A DNA stretch of 64,000 nucleotides from Ditylenchus dipsaci (GCA_004194705.1 SADC01000707.1:601884-665883), one strand, 5' to 3'; shown: positions 1 to 12,191, counted from the first letter of the stretch. Notes: generated by a model not told the origin, from the letters alone. Translations and numbers: made by a program.

Positions 1-166
1 TGGTCAGTGGTCTTTTTCCTATTTCTTGTGAACATTTTTTCCGTTTAATAATTAACAAACTCAACAACAGTTCTCCGCCGTCACCTCCAATTCAAGCACA
101 AAGAGAGCAATGTGATTTCACCTGCGTCCAAGGCCGTCCAAGGCAGATTTTAAACAGAATTTTACT

Positions 167-420
167 TTCTGGGGCCTACCGCATAAAAAAACTCTGGTAT
201 GCATATTTTTTTTTGCACCCAGAGTCACTTTCGAGTGATTTTGTGTCTCAGGTATGTGTGTGTGCGCATCTCAACCCAAGCAACCAAGCCCCCTGCGCCC
301 CCGAAGGGGGCGCAGGGGGCTTGGTTGGTTAGAGATGCGCGCACATACTTACCTTAGACATAATTCCGAGCAAGACTTTAATCAAAATGCATTTAGAGAG
401 TCTTTTTGCCCAGCTCCAGC
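167..420. repeat. Family A palindromic repeat, copy 1
   Basis: Imperfect palindrome. GCGCATCTCAACC and a GC-rich hairpin built on CCCCTGCGCCCC and its complement form the centre. The outer arms carry ACTTTCGAGTGATT and CATAATTCCGAGCAAGACT. The same core recurs near 17070, 25520, 48200 and 49400, and a hairpin lacking the GC-rich centre lies near 4750. No coding content. The full-length form is seen at 16838-17520; this copy is truncated. Confidence 0.85.
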
Positions 421-969
421 AAGAAAAATGTGATAAATCAATCAAATGACCCTAAAATACCCTAAAAAGAACATCTTGCCTGAGGGTGGGAGGCAATTTT
501 TTTGACAAAATTTTTAATTTTTTTGTCCAGAAAGTGTTTAGAAATGCTTCTCGTACCTTGTTGTGCAGAAAAAATGAGTTCGGGAAGTGATTTAGGGTCA
601 CTTTCGAAAAATCCGAGTATGGGGGGGGGGGGAACTAATAAAAGTACCGCTAGACTTAACATGGTTGCTTGTATGATTAACAATGGATATGCTGATAAAT
701 TTGTACAGGATTTACACGCTCTTACTGTATTTTCTTTGGAAGTCCTGAGTGTTCTGCTACAAGCGTGCCCATAGAAAGAACGATTCCATCAGCGGATTTT
801 CAACGAGTGTGATAAGAAATAGGACTCAATTCGCATTACTAAACGCTAAGTTAACAATTTTGGGTAAAAGAGCTTTTTAAACGATTAGTTGTTTAATTCG
901 TTTGGTCTTTTGATTTGTTGATGTTTACACGAACAAAAATAAAAAACATAACGATGGTATCATGAAAGG

Positions 970-1395
970 GACAGTAGAAAGGTGACGTTGACACCGTCAC
1001 ACGTGTCAGTGTCAGTTCAAGTGAGCGCCTTCTTTGTATGACAGTGACACTAACATGACACTGACAATGACACTGACAGGGACACTGACATCGAAGTGTC
1101 AGTGTCAGTGTCACTGTCACTGTCAGTGTCACTGTCAGTGCCACTGTCAGTGTCATTCAAAAAAAGGCGCTCACTTGAACTGACACTGACCATAGTTGGA
1201 CCGCCGCCAACGGCACCCCTTCGGTTACCTTCGGCGGCCTCACGGCGGTGCCCTGCGGTCATAGATTTTTGAGATGAGAGCGACACAATCATCTCAAAAA
1301 AATATGACCGCCGGGCACCGCCGGGGGCCGCCGAGGTAACCGAAGGGGTGCCGCCGGCGGCGGTCCAACTAAGACACTGACACTTCAATGTCAGT
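970..1395. repeat. CACTGA-type microsatellite with nested GC-rich palindrome
   Basis: Short repeats of CACTGACA/GTCAGTGT surround two nested inverted repeats. One pairs AGTTCAAGTGAGCGCCTT (about 1012-1030) with its complement (about 1164-1185). The other is a 170-bp GC-rich hairpin at 1198-1367 whose arms begin GGACCGCCGCC and end GGCGGCGGTCC. The GC content stands out strongly from the AT-rich surroundings. Short ORFs here are products of the repeat and are not genes. Confidence 0.8.
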
Positions 1396-1623
1396 GTCAA
1401 TGTCACTGTCATTATTTAAAACACTGCTAACAACCAAACATCAACACAAAAAATTAGTAAGTGAAGTTAACATCATGATTGGCGAAACGTTAAGGCGAAA
1501 AACGAAGAACTCGCAAAAACGTAACTTGAAGAACTCACAGAAAACTTTGGTTTTGCCTGTTTCTCTTTAAAATTTTGATCTTTTTTCAAAGTTATCACAG
1601 CATCATGTATCCCTGCGACTCTA

Positions 1624-2576
1624 CAGGTGTCCACGAATTTTTTCACTTTTGCTTTCGGATTTTTCATCAACTTTTAAAAATCATTTGAATGCACATTTGG
1701 ACTTATTCGAAAGCTTGGTGAAAAGCAATTTTTCCGGTGTGAAATATTATGCAGATTTTATTTATAAAATAGAGAAAGCCCATCTAAAGTTAGGGCTGAT
1801 TTTTTAAAATTTTGAAGTTCATCAGTATCCATCTTCTCGAAATGATGAGGATAAAAACATTATTATATAAAAATTCTCATTGAAATTCATTCTTTATCAA
1901 AAGCTGAGAATGTTATTAAAAGATGCTCAATTGTTTTGCTCTATCGATGCGGTCAAGAAGGAACTTCAACAGCTTTAACAAGATGTAGCACCGACACACA
2001 TCAAGCGGGAAGTCAACAATTATCTGAATCAACAGTATCCTGATGAAGGGACTTGTCGCAACCGTGTCAACGAAATCAGATTGAGCTTTCGTGGCATTCT
2101 TGCTGACTTGATTTAACGCATTGCAAATTTTTTTGGGCGTTTATCAAGTCAAAAGTTTACACAACCCAGATGCAAACTTGGAAGAATTGAAAAAATTAAA
2201 TTGTCTTCTAAGAAATACCACACGAGATTTTTAATTTGGAACATAAACAATCACGAAAAGCGCCTTACTGATCGCAGAAGATGAAGAAGGTCAAGTTGAA
2301 ATTGAGCAAATTGTTTCCAATTTGTTGTTCATTGACTTTGTGCGTGAAAATAGAAAATAGCAAAAATATTTCTTAAAAAATTCCAAAATTTCAAAAATTA
2401 GCCCCTAACTTAAAACGGGCTTTTCACTATCTTATAAATAACATTTGCATGAGCATTTTACACCAAAAAATTGCTTTTCGTCAAGCTTTCGAATAAGACC
2501 AAATGTGTATTCAAATGATTTTAAAAAGTTGACGAAAATCCGAAAACAAACGTGAAAAAATTCATGGGACACCCTG
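1624..2576. mobile_element. Tc1/mariner-type element with long inverted repeats, non-autonomous
   Basis: Inverted ends CAGGTGTCC...GGACACCCTG are flanked by TA on both sides (1622-1623 and 2577-2578). The similarity extends about 150 bp inwards (GCTTTCGGATTTTTCATCAA against TTGACGAAAATCCGAAAACA). A TA target duplication fits the Tc1/mariner superfamily. No transposase was found. A short coding-like stretch at about 1980-2115 (reading APTHIKREVNNYLNQQYP) may be a captured or decayed fragment; I do not recognise it. Confidence 0.65.
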
Positions 2577-2639
2577 TACTTTCTGATGAAGTGAAAAATG
2601 TTGCATTATCTTATGAAAATGTAAAATAATAAGGTCAGA

Positions 2640-3410
2640 ATATGAAGGTGGACAAAGCTTCTTTCTGGAGCAGAAAGACTTTTTTTGGCGCGAAAAGACT
2701 TTTTGCCGCAAAAACTTTTTTTGGGTCAAAAAGACTTTTTTGGGGTCAAAAATACTTTTTTCGGGTCAAATATTTTTGTTCAAAAAGACTTTTTTTTGGG
2801 TCGAAAAAGACTTTTGTTCGGGGCAAAAAACTTTTTTTGGAGCAAATTGGCTTTTAGTGCAAATTTTTTTTAGTTAAATTTCTGCATTCCCTATTATTTT
2901 TCTAACATATAAAGTATGATTTTTGGTGCAAAACTGTTTTTAGGGGTTTTACTAAGAAGCGGTTAAATCTTTGCGAGAAAAATTGATTGAACGGATCAGA
3001 AATCGAGTCAGATGGACTTTATCGCTCAGAATTGCACGTTATTCCACTTTGAACCACCCTAAGCTAAGTTGCTGAGCGATAAAGTCCATCTGGCTGGATT
3101 TTTGATCCGCTCAATCGATTTTTCTCGCAAAAATTTGACCGCTTCTTAGAGAATCCCTAAAAAACAGTTTTGCACCAAAAAACACACTTTATGTGTTAGA
3201 AAAATAAAAGGAACCCAGATTACAACTAAAAAAATTTGCACCTAAAAATAGCCAATTTGCTATAAAAAAAATTTTTTTTTGCCCCGAAAAAGTCTTTTGA
3301 CCCAAAAAGGTCTTTTTGCGTCAACTAAAAGTCTTTTTGCTCGAGCTAAATTTTGACCCAAAGAAAAAGTCTTTTTGCTCCAGAAAAAAGCTTTGTTTCA
3401 TGAAGGTAGT
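2640..3410. repeat. Large palindrome with AAAAGACTTTTT tandem arms
   Basis: The left arm (2640-2870) is a degenerate tandem repeat of about 18 bp built around AAAAGACTTTTTTGGGGTC. The right arm (3250-3410) is its complement, GTCTTTTTGC. The centre (2970-3125) is a hairpin starting TTGATTGAACGGATCAGAA with GCGATAAAGTCCATCTG. A clearly related central hairpin occurs at 33275-33445 between quite different arms. Confidence 0.8.
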
Positions 3411-3504
3411 TAGAATTTTTTTTATGCTCAAAATTTTCTTGTCTCAATGATAACACTAAGAAAAATATAGAACAGACATATAGAAAACTAAGAAAAACAA
3501 GTGC

Positions 3505-3640
3505 GATTTTCTTGCAATTTTTACGTGCGAGAATCGCGATTTTTCGAAAGCGTGCGTGCGAGATTGCGATGCGATTTTTTTATAATTTGCGATTGCGATT
3601 ATGCGAGAAAATCGCGATTTTTCTCTCACGCATGCCAACA
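3505..3640. repeat. Low-complexity GCGATTTTTC repeat
   Basis: Degenerate, partly inverted repetitions of GCGATT, ATCGCGATTTTTC and CGTGCGAGA. No coding content and no flanking duplication seen. Confidence 0.55.
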
Positions 3641-3956
3641 CTAGTCGACTTTGATTATACATAGAATTCCAACGACCATGTGCATGGAATCAACCTACTC
3701 CTCGTGTTATCTAGGTTTTATCCTCTATGATTTCTTCAGTTACACGTCGATTCCTTCTGTTTCAGGTTTTTGCGAGACCACTGCTAAACTTGAGCGGTTG
3801 CCGAGCGTAAATACACCCGCCGTCTACTCAAAGTCATTAAGATGAAGAAGACAGGCGTGGAGCCCTGGCAAGGAAGGCAAGCCCACGAGATTCAAACTCA
3901 TCAATCTAAAAGTTGGGTTTCATTTTTTTTCACAATCTTCCATTCCGTAACTTTTA

Positions 3957-4421
3957 TTAATTGGTTTTCCACCGCTTAATCTGCTTGCTTAAAATTAAAA
4001 GCTCAAAATAGGACTCCCGGCAGATGGAATCTCGACCAAGTGAATTCTCAACTGGGACAGTCACTTCGCTTTGTGTAAATTTTTTGGCAATTTTTCTAGC
4101 TACAAGACTCTTCGAGAATCTTTCTTTGTGCTGACATACTCTATTGTCTTTCCTGCGTACGTCTCTTGCAGTTGTCTGATCGGGATCAATGATGACTTGT
4201 GCAAACACGCCTTGCTGCTTATTGGAGCTTAAAAACTGATTGATCCTTTCTTGCGAGCCACGAGTGAAAAGAGGGCGAAAAAAAGAAAGATGGGCAAGCT
4301 TTGGAGCGAAGGCCGTAAATGTTTCCCTCCTAATGTGTTTTGCTTTGACTCTATCTGGAGCTTTCATCTGATTGTTTTCGCAAATATTCTCCTTTTTCGG
4401 CAGGAGTACAGTATATGTCAT
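3957..4421 (-). other. Unrecognised 154-codon open frame
   Basis: This is the longest frame in the first 20 kb that is not obviously made of a repeat. It starts ATG ACA TAT ACT and is basic, with many Lys/Arg. I recognise no domain, signal peptide or membrane segment. Its N-terminal end runs close to a palindromic MITE at 4465. No splice-linked neighbours are evident. It could be chance, an exon, or a decayed element gene. Confidence 0.15.
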
Positions 4422-4464
4422 AGCCGGAAATATTCACAACCATGTTTTTTCAACGTTTTAGCAC

Positions 4465-4600
4465 TAAAAACGGGCAACCGGACATTGGCATAATTTTTCG
4501 TTATGATTCGGTTGTTTTGCCCGAATCATACCGAAAAATTATGCCAAATGACCGCGGACAAATTCCACAAATTATGCAAATGTCGGTTGCCCTAAAAACG
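4465..4600. repeat. Family B palindromic MITE, copy 1
   Basis: Hairpin with GGCATAATTTTTCG and GATTCGG...CCGAATC at the centre, bounded by GGCAACCGGACATT and its complement AATGTCGGTTGCC. A second copy at 36190-36345 has the same arms and the same CCGCGGACAAATTCCACAAA segment, which establishes a dispersed family. Confidence 0.8.
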
Positions 4601-4743
4601 TACAGAGAACGCGTTTTTAAAGCCTGGAAGGCCATTTTTTCAAAAAAATGTTTTTTGGTAAAAATGACCAAAACCATGATACCCACCCTATGGTTGAAAA
4701 AAAAAATTCGACCATTTGACGGTTTTACCATGTTTTGGTCACT

Positions 4744-4905
4744 GGAGCTGGGCAAAAAGAGCATCTAAATGCATTTTTGATCAAGAGTCTTGCTCGGAAT
4801 TATGTCTAAGGTAAGTGAGAGCGCGCACTCACTTACCTTAGACATTATTCCGAGAAGGACTCTTGACCATAAAATGCATATAGAGTTTCTTTTTGCCACG
4901 GGGTA
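4744..4905. repeat. Family A related hairpin, copy 2
   Basis: Short palindrome with GACTCTTGATCA/TCTTGCTCGGAATTATGTCTA and its complement on both sides of GAGAGCGCGCACTC. It corresponds to the outer arm of family A without the GC-rich core. Confidence 0.75.
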
Positions 4906-5358
4906 GTTGAAGAACATGTTAAGACAGTCGACAAACACAAACATTTACTTTTCTAACGTCCTGCTATGAAAGTGGCCCCCTTTTATTTCCTTCCCCTCCC
5001 TTTACAGCCCTTATTCCCTACAAAAATTCACGATATCTTCATGGTTTCCCCCCTGTTGGTCAAAAAATTTTTTTCCAAAAAATGCTTTCCCAATCCTCAA
5101 AACATGTTTTCTTTTGTTCTAAGCATGTTCTGTTGCCTCAGGGGTTGTTGAACGCGATTCCGGGAGAAGGTTACACTGTGCACTTTAGCAGTCCTCTTTT
5201 CATCTGAAAACCAACACCGTATTCTCTCCTGTGGGATTATTTTTCAATCCCCAAAAAATCTTAAAATTGTCAATGAAAAATGGACCTTACTCTGAAACCC
5301 TAGTCAAAAAAACAAGGGTGTGGGTTTGTTAGAGAGAATGCGGTAGGCAAAATAAAAA

Positions 5359-8087
5359 GGCACACCCAGAAATGGACAAAAACTATTTGAGAAATAATAG
5401 AAATGGACAAAAAGTCGTTTGACATTAAATTCAAATGAGAAACAATTGATCTTGGCGCGATTTGTTTCGAAAATAATTGTTTTTTGACAAAACTGTTTCA
5501 CAAATAATTGTTCTGCTTATAATAGGTTATGCAGTCTTTGTTTTCTCATTTTTCTACGTTACGTTCATGCATTCGTTGAGTTTAGTATCCTACTCTTTTA
5601 GTTGATACGCCATGCATCAGAGAATCGACTACAGCAGCAAAGATGAAGCTAGCTCAGATGATGGTTGGAGCGATTGGAATGAAGTGGTCGATCAAGTCGA
5701 GTCCGATGAGCAAGAAGAAGAGCCGGCCGAAGAACATCATGTAGCAGTGCGGATGGGGCGCCCTAAAAAGAGAAAATCCGTCCTCAATCCTCCAGTGGCG
5801 GTTTATTTGACGCCAAGCCAGCTTCCGAAGAAGAATGGAAGCCGGAGTGAGTTGGCAGTGTTTGAAGGTAAGTCTTTGACATATTGTTCTTCTAATTGGT
5901 TGTACCTATTTCAGGGAAGTCTACCAACGTGCAGGACAGCCAAATGAAGAAGGAATACAACAGTGGCGATGCGTCAAGAAAGCGTATGGATGCAAATCGG
6001 TGATCGAAACAGATCGGGGAATAATTGCATTGCCAAAAGCGAAGGAGGCATTCACACGTCACACCTATGGTGGATTTGGATTTGAGAGCATTCAAGGCGC
6101 AAATTCCGGTACTCGCGCTTCAGGATCAGGTTGGGTTATCACTTGTTTTCTATGGTTATACTGATCTATTCATTGTTTTTTAGTCAGCTCTCAGGGAGAT
6201 TCATTCAAGGTTGGTCGAGCACTCTTCTGATGAGCTAAGGGTTCGCGTAGATGTGCTGAATACTGCAAGTGTCATCAACTACCATCGAAAGGTCGGATTT
6301 TTCACATTAGTTATAGTCATATGCTTTAACAAATAGTTTTGCTTCAGAAGCGAGATGCTGATCCTAGGACAACAACGAATCCTGAGCAAATGGTTATCCC
6401 GGCAGATCTGCGAAATTATAAGGACACTCCTTCATCATATTTGATAGTGGGCCATCAGACAGGAGAATTATCATTTTTTCGACGCCGGCTTTGATGGAAG
6501 TGAGTTCCTGTAATTTTTTGCTGATTGCTTCCGTTAAGCTAAACGTTTTTCAGTTCCTTCAAAACTCAGAATGGTGGAATTTGACGGCACGTTCGATCTC
6601 GTTCCGACGGGTTGGAAACAATTGTTGACTCTGCACGCTAAACAAGGAGAAAGCTTTGTTCCCTGTCTTCATGCCTTGCTGCCTAAGAAGTCGCGCCGGA
6701 CCTACGATCGTCTTTGCCTTTGCCGTCATTCAGCAGTTGATACCGAATACAAGAGTGAGACATGCCCACATGGATTTTGAGCGACATTAATTGGATCCTT
6801 TGAACATCATTACAATCGTTAGTTCCCCTACTTGACTTTAGAATTCTAAATTTAAACTATCTTTTGTTTAGTGGCCGAGAAGCACGGATGTTTCGCACAC
6901 TTTTCGCGTGCTCTTTATCGAAGAGTTCAAAAACTTGGTTTGGTGAGAAGATACAAAGAAGGTGGCGCTTTTAAGACGCTATTCAACATGCTTAAATCTC
7001 TTGGTAAGCATTCACAAAGAGGTTATGAATTCATCACGTTTCAATATGTTGTCCTTTAGCTTATGTACCTGTCCATAATCTCTCTGATGCATTCAATTTG
7101 GTGATGCTGAAATGCACGCGCAACGCTGAAAGGACGCCTATTTTCGAAGAGGGCATAAGTGAAATGAGGTTTGTCGAGTATTTCCAGCAGGTGAGTGATT
7201 TTCAGCGGTGTGCTTTCAGCTATCGTTCACAACTTATTTTGAGATATGGATTGGACGTCCTGGTGGTGCTCGCCCGATGTTTTCAAATGAGCTCTGGAAC
7301 TGCTTCGAATTAACAAAAGCCGGAAATTCCAAAACGACAAATTCCCTGGAGGCGTGGCACAACGCGTTGAAACTGGCTCTTGGATCTTCAGACGGCAAGA
7401 AACCGAAATTTTGAAAGTGGCTGCGTCAGATGAAGAAGGAATGCAGTCTAAAAGAGGCTGAGCTAGTTCGACTCCAAAGTACACCGAAGAAGCTGAAGAG
7501 CGTTGACAGCGAATTGCGTTGCAAAGGAAGCGTCTCGCAGAAGGCTACAATCCGGCAGAAATTTTTGGATATTTGAAGAACCAGGGAATTTAACTGTTTT
7601 GGATTTGTAGAATGTGTTCGTTTGTTGTTGAATAATTGAATCTTGTTGAAAAGCTAAGAGTGAATAAAGACTGGTTGTTGTATGTCCTTGTACTTGATTG
7701 TTGGAGTGTGTTTGGGGATATGTTAATGTGGGAACGAAAAAAATAGATATGGATGTACATATGTACTGGTTGACTCTCCCATTAATAGTCCTCCCCTACA
7801 GAGTTTTTTAAACTGGTGTTTAGATAGTAAGAGATGGCTATTTATAGATAGTTTTGTAACAGCCAGTTAGAGATAGCCCATATAGATAGTCGACAGAATT
7901 AGTTATTTTATTGTTCATTTCGTTCAGTGCGGAAAGTATTGTTTTTAGAAACACTAAAATACCAAAAAATTATTTTCGAAACAAATCGCGCCAAGATCAA
8001 TTGTTTCTCATTTGAATTTAATGTCAAATGACTTTTGTCCATTTCTATTATTTCTCAAATAGTTTTGTGTCCATTTCTGGGTGTGCC
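5359..8087 (+). mobile_element. MULE DNA transposon 1 (FLYWCH type) with TIRs and 8-bp TSD
   Basis: Terminal inverted repeats of about 120-150 bp start GGCACACCCAGAAATGG at 5359 and end with the complement at 8087. The inner part of the TIR shares AACAATTGATCTTGGCGCGA. Flanks are identical, AATAAAAA at 5351-5358 and 8088-8095, an 8-bp target duplication. The interior encodes a Mutator-like transposase with an N-terminal FLYWCH-like finger. The intact duplication and near-identical TIRs imply a fairly recent insertion, but the transposase is broken. Confidence 0.92.
5612..7591 (+). pseudogene. MULE transposase with FLYWCH zinc finger, multi-exon, inactivated
   Basis: An acidic N-terminus (from ATG 5612) leads through an intron starting at GTAAGT (5870) to a FLYWCH-like finger at about 5940-6080 reading QWRCVKKAYGCKS...TRHTYG. 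The DDE domain follows: FDGTFDLVPTGWKQL with YDRL (6571-6705) carries the first catalytic Asp. HMDFE near 6770 fits the second Asp. NSLEAWHNALKLA (7345-7385) carries the catalytic Glu. Short introns separate the pieces. After KPKF (7412) an in-frame TGA precedes KWLRQMKKE, where the frame continues, and the junctions after exon 1 and near 6750 need a frameshift or unusual splice sites. The enzyme would cut and paste its own element at the flanking TIRs. This copy is very probably dead. Confidence 0.85.
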
Positions 8088-8118
8088 AATAAAAACACTT
8101 CAAATGTTTAGTTAGAAT

Positions 8119-8410
8119 TTGACGAAAAAATAATTCATTGGACGGGGTGAAATAATAATTGGCGGAGCAAATAAATAATTTGGTGAAGCTAACGAATATT
8201 TTGCTAAAAATTCAAATTTGGCGATGTAAAAATTAATTTGGCGGAGTAAATGAATAATTTGGTGGGCTAAACGAATAATTTAGCCAGCTAAACGAATATT
8301 TTGCTCAAAACTCATATTTAGCAGTTTAAATGATCAATTTGGCGGGGTAAACGAATAATTTGTTCAAAATTCTAATTCGGCGAGGTAAAAAATTGGCGGG
8401 GTAAAGTACT
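8119..8410. repeat. Degenerate tandem repeat, about 20 bp unit
   Basis: Units such as TAAACGAATAATTTGGCGGG are repeated with drift across the interval. Related units on the opposite strand (CCGCCAAATTATTC) recur at 57845-57900 beside a related palindrome, so the array travels with family C. Confidence 0.7.
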
Positions 8411-8644
8411 TACAACCTTACGGTAAGTACTATGAAACACCATACTATGAAACACCATTGGATCGCCTTGAGGGCCCAAGGCAAAAGTCAAAAAAAATTT
8501 CATTCCTTTATTGATTCCATACATAATACACATTGTTTGAGCCAGGAAAATTGATGTCCTTGCAAGCATTAAAATTGACTATTAGCTTGTCATTGTCAGT
8601 CAATTGAAAGTGAAACACTCAAAAAAACAGAAGACAAGAAAATA

Positions 8645-8797
8645 CAGTCAAAACTCCCGATTACGTAAACTACGATTAACGTAAAACTCTCATTAATGTA
8701 ACTCTAGTGCCGCTTTGGTTGGTTTTCAAAAGAAACCCTTCAAACGGACCTCCCGGAAGCCGGTAACTTGGAGTTACGTTAATGCGAGTTTTGACTG
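8645..8797. mobile_element. Pogo/Tigger-type MITE, 153 bp, TA duplication
   Basis: Inverted ends CAGTCAAAACTC...GAGTTTTGACTG with TA on each side (8643-8644 and 8798-8799). CAGT ends with a TA target duplication are typical of the pogo branch of Tc1/mariner. No coding content. Confidence 0.8.
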
Positions 8798-8876
8798 TAG
8801 TTAAAAGTAAAAAACACGAGAAAACAATTTCAAAAAAATAATAACGAGGGGGACTGAAGCGTTTTTTTTGGCTGTA

Positions 8877-9236
8877 GGTGAAAACACCCGTCAAAATGTG
8901 TAAATCTCCCGTCAAATTTTTAAAACTTCTTGTTCTCGGTGTTTACTTTTCAATTTTTTTTGCAAAAGCATGTAGCCCTGAATCTCTAGTTTCAAATGAT
9001 CCATCAAGTGGCTGATTACAATATTGAAAAGTGGGAGAGCAACTCATTTAGTTTTAAAAATATAATTTTTCTCCCATTTTTTAATATCGTAGTCAGCCAG
9101 TTGATAGCTCTTCAGAAATTAGAGATTCAGGCCTACATGCTAGTGCAAAAAAAATGAAGAAAATTTAAAGCAATCACCAAGAATAAGAAACTTTAAAAAT
9201 TTGACGGAAGATTTACACATTTTGACGGGTGTTTTC
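8877..9236. repeat. Family C palindrome, copy 1
   Basis: Arms GAAAACACCCGTCAAAATG and its complement, with inner arms CATGTAGCCCTGAATCTCTA against TAGAGATTCAGGCCTACATG. Copy 2 at 57957-58146 shares the inner arms but has a different centre. Confidence 0.78.
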
Positions 9237-9261
9237 AATTTTAACCGTCTTTTTGCGAGGA

Positions 9262-12191
9262 CCAGGGAACTGCATTTGAGCACAAGTCCTTATAAAATAG
9301 TGCTAATTTAGTGCTTTTTTAGCACTTGAAAAAGCACTATTTAGTGTAGGCACTAATTTAGTTCCATTGGCACTAATACAGTGCTAGCACGAATTTTGTG
9401 TAATGAGCACAGCATAAATGGCACTAATTTAGTGCTAAGCATGTTTTTAGCGCTAAATAATGTCTCTTTATTATAAACCAACTTCTAATTCTGACAGCGG
9501 ATTCGTGTTCAGCTTGGTCGATTTGCACAAGGCTCATTCATACTTCGCCGAAACATTGATGTTTCGGCGAGACAAAATTCTGTTCCGCCAGAACAATCAT
9601 GTTTCGGTAGATGTTCGGCGGAAAAAAATTCTATTTCGGCAGAACATGTCTACCGGAACAGTTTTTTGTTCCGGAGGAACATACACATCGTTTAAACGTC
9701 CTAACAACTACTTAGACCTTGGAAAAAACGCACTTTTGGGCTACCCCAAATAGTGTACTCCTGCCAAATATCCCTACAAAACTCAAAATTCGCCCTTTTG
9801 AGTTAGCGTTTCGTGGCCCCTGTTCCGGCAGAACACTTCGACCGAAACAACTTCATGTTATGCCGAAACACTGACCGAAACATTTCTGTTCCGGCAGAGC
9901 AATCATGTTTTGGTTGATGTTGCGGCGAAACACGTGTTCTGTTCCGGTGTTTCGGCGAAGTCTTAATGAGCCTATACAAAATTTTTCTCCTAATCCAAAA
10001 CTCTACGAAATTTTCAATTAGTTTTGAGGCCAGCTTTTGTGCAAAAGATCCCAGTTTTTTAAAAATGTGTCTAGTTTTAGTGATAGTTGTCTGGATAAGA
10101 ACTTAGGATTAAGAACCAACTGGATCTCCTCGTGGTTGGGATTGCTGAATGTTTCTCTACTGCAAATTTGCTCATCTATGCACGTCTATAACATCGCATT
10201 TTCGGCAAGGAAACATGTGATTTACTGTAGCCGGTAAAAGGATATCAAAACCTTTTGCGAGAACTACCATTTTCGAAATGTTTTTTTCGCAAATAATACC
10301 ATTTTCCAAATGGCATTTAGAGACAAATACCAATTTGAAATGCAATTTTCGAATATACACAGTTGCCGATCATAACAATTTCCGAAAATTCTTTTAGAAC
10401 TTTTAAAATAACAATAGTAAATGTAAACCTTTCGAAGTTGTCGACCTTACTTTCGAATTGGTTGAGACTCTTAATTCCAGCATACTGAAGCACCGTTTCC
10501 ATAAGATGCGTCACTGACATCAGAAAATTGATAAAACAAATGGCCTTTCGACAATCCTACCATCTTCAGCGGTGTCTCGGTAGCTAGATGGTCTCCAAGG
10601 TTGCTTGTTCGCTTACTTTAATAAAAAGGATCAAATAATGTCTTTTCGAAAAGTATATAAATTACGTCAGATGTGTGCATGATTTCTGAGTCCTCAAAAA
10701 TGACGTTGCCTCTCAAAGATGCCAACTGGGCTCTGTGTCGCTGGCTTCATCTCTTGTGCTATTCTTGATTCTATTGGACGTGGTCCGACGACAGTCTGCG
10801 ATGCTGGTTCAGCCTCTCTCAGCGCAGTTACTGAATTTTAGGCTTCACTGACCTCATAATACATTCTTAAACTATTTGTTACCTCCAACTCAACATCTTC
10901 ATAAGTCTCTATAAAGGTTTTATTGATCGTAATCCACGCAGACATTCTCGGACCATTCAACTTATATTCCGGATGCGAAGAGTCCGGGAGCACGCTTTTT
11001 TCTAGCCTTTTTCTGATAAAATAATAGCTATGCTTTTAGCCAAATGTTATACAAACAAATTACCTTATAGTTGTAGAGCTCAACAGCTGACCTATCCGGC
11101 TGTATCAGACCAATTTGTTTTCCGTCTATAACCAATCGCACGTGGAAACTGTCGATGATGCAAGAATCTCTCTGAGTTGGCACGCCATGTCGCACGAGCT
11201 GGAATTGCCAAATATTCTGCTTGCATTAAATCGATAAACAGCAGTTCAGACTTCGAGGCAAAGCTCCTTGACAATAGAATCTCCAATACCAAATAGATGA
11301 GCTGCTGCTGGATCATTAGGACCAAAGGAAAAGAAGCTAAAGTATCGTTTTTAAAAGGAATGACCTTTTATATAGCTTAAAATTAGTATTTTGAACAAAT
11401 ACCTACCAATAATCAACACATTATAACAAACTTTAGTGTATAGACGGTCGAAGTCATCTCTGGTTAGCCTGATAAACCTCTTCAAACATTTGGAGTCACT
11501 GGAGTCATAATAGCGCCAAAAGATTCGAAAGGAGTCTCCTCGAATCGCGTTCATCATATGAGCCGGGCGGATATAGCTGCGGGCTTGATCCTCTTCTTGT
11601 TCTTGTATCCACCACCAGAGCACTGCTGCTTGCTCTTCATCCATAAATACGCTCTTAAAATGCCCATATAATTTATGTTCCGGTAGATGTTAGGTACCTA
11701 GATACTCAAAGAGATGAAAATTGACCATATTTTGAACATAATATGAACATTTAATCAATGTTCCGTATGGTATGTTCCTCCGGAACAAAAAACTGTTCCG
11801 GTAGACATGTTCTGCCGAAATAGAATTTTTTCCGCCGAACATCTACCGAAACATGATTGTTCTGGCGGAACAGAATTTTGTCTCGCCGAAACATCAATGT
11901 TTCGGCGAAGTATGAATGAGCCTTGTGCAAATCGACCAAGCTGAACACGAATCCGCTGTCAGAATTAGAAGTTGGTTTATAATAAAGAGACGTTATTTAG
12001 CGCTAAAAACATGCTTAGCACTAAATTAGTGCCATTTATGCTGTGCTCATTACACAAAATTCGTGCTAGCACTGTATTAGTGCCAATGGCACTAAATTAG
12101 TGCCTACACTAAATAGTGCTTTTTCAAGTGCTAAAAAAGCACTAAATTAGCACTATTTAATAAGGACTTGTGCTCAAATGCAGTTCCCTGG
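9262..12191 (-). mobile_element. 2.93-kb element with 423-bp TIRs around a PIF/Harbinger remnant
   Basis: Near-identical inverted repeats at 9262-9684 and 11770-12191 begin CCAGGGAACTGCATTTG and end with the complement. Both are flanked by CGAGGA (9256-9261 and 12192-12197), a 6-bp direct repeat. The TIRs carry AGCACTAATTTAGTGC-type palindromes and a series of GTTCCGGCAGAACA-like units that continue inside to about 9960. The interior holds decayed PIF/Harbinger transposase on the minus strand. Long TIRs and a 6-bp duplication are not standard for PIF/Harbinger, which gives 3 bp, so the carrier may be another class. Confidence 0.8.
10900..11644 (-). pseudogene. PIF/Harbinger-like transposase (DDE_Tnp_4), frameshifted
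   Basis: Read on the minus strand, the N-terminal exon from 11644 contains RLTRDDFDRLYTKV, the usual helix before the catalytic domain. Next comes FGPNDPAAAHLFGIGDSIV, then a frame change into PARATWRANSERF...RQFPRAIG, and a second change into IDGKQIGLIQPDRSAVELYN (about 11055-11125). The Asp of IDGK corresponds to the first catalytic acid of the family. Pieces further down (LPDSSHPEYKLNGPRM, about 10950) probably continue it. At least two frameshifts make it non-functional. It lies between the 423-bp TIRs and may be the original passenger or a nested remnant. Confidence 0.7.

Noticed and set aside
893..1412. Minus-strand frames of 87 and 120 codons rich in Thr/Leu or Asp/Ser
   Set aside because: They follow the CACTGACA microsatellite and the GC-rich hairpin.
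9460..11948. Mirror-image frames containing FVFSLVDLHKAHSYFAE
   Set aside because: They fall in the two TIRs of the 2.9-kb element and include palindromic GTTCCGGCAGAACA units; not a credible protein.
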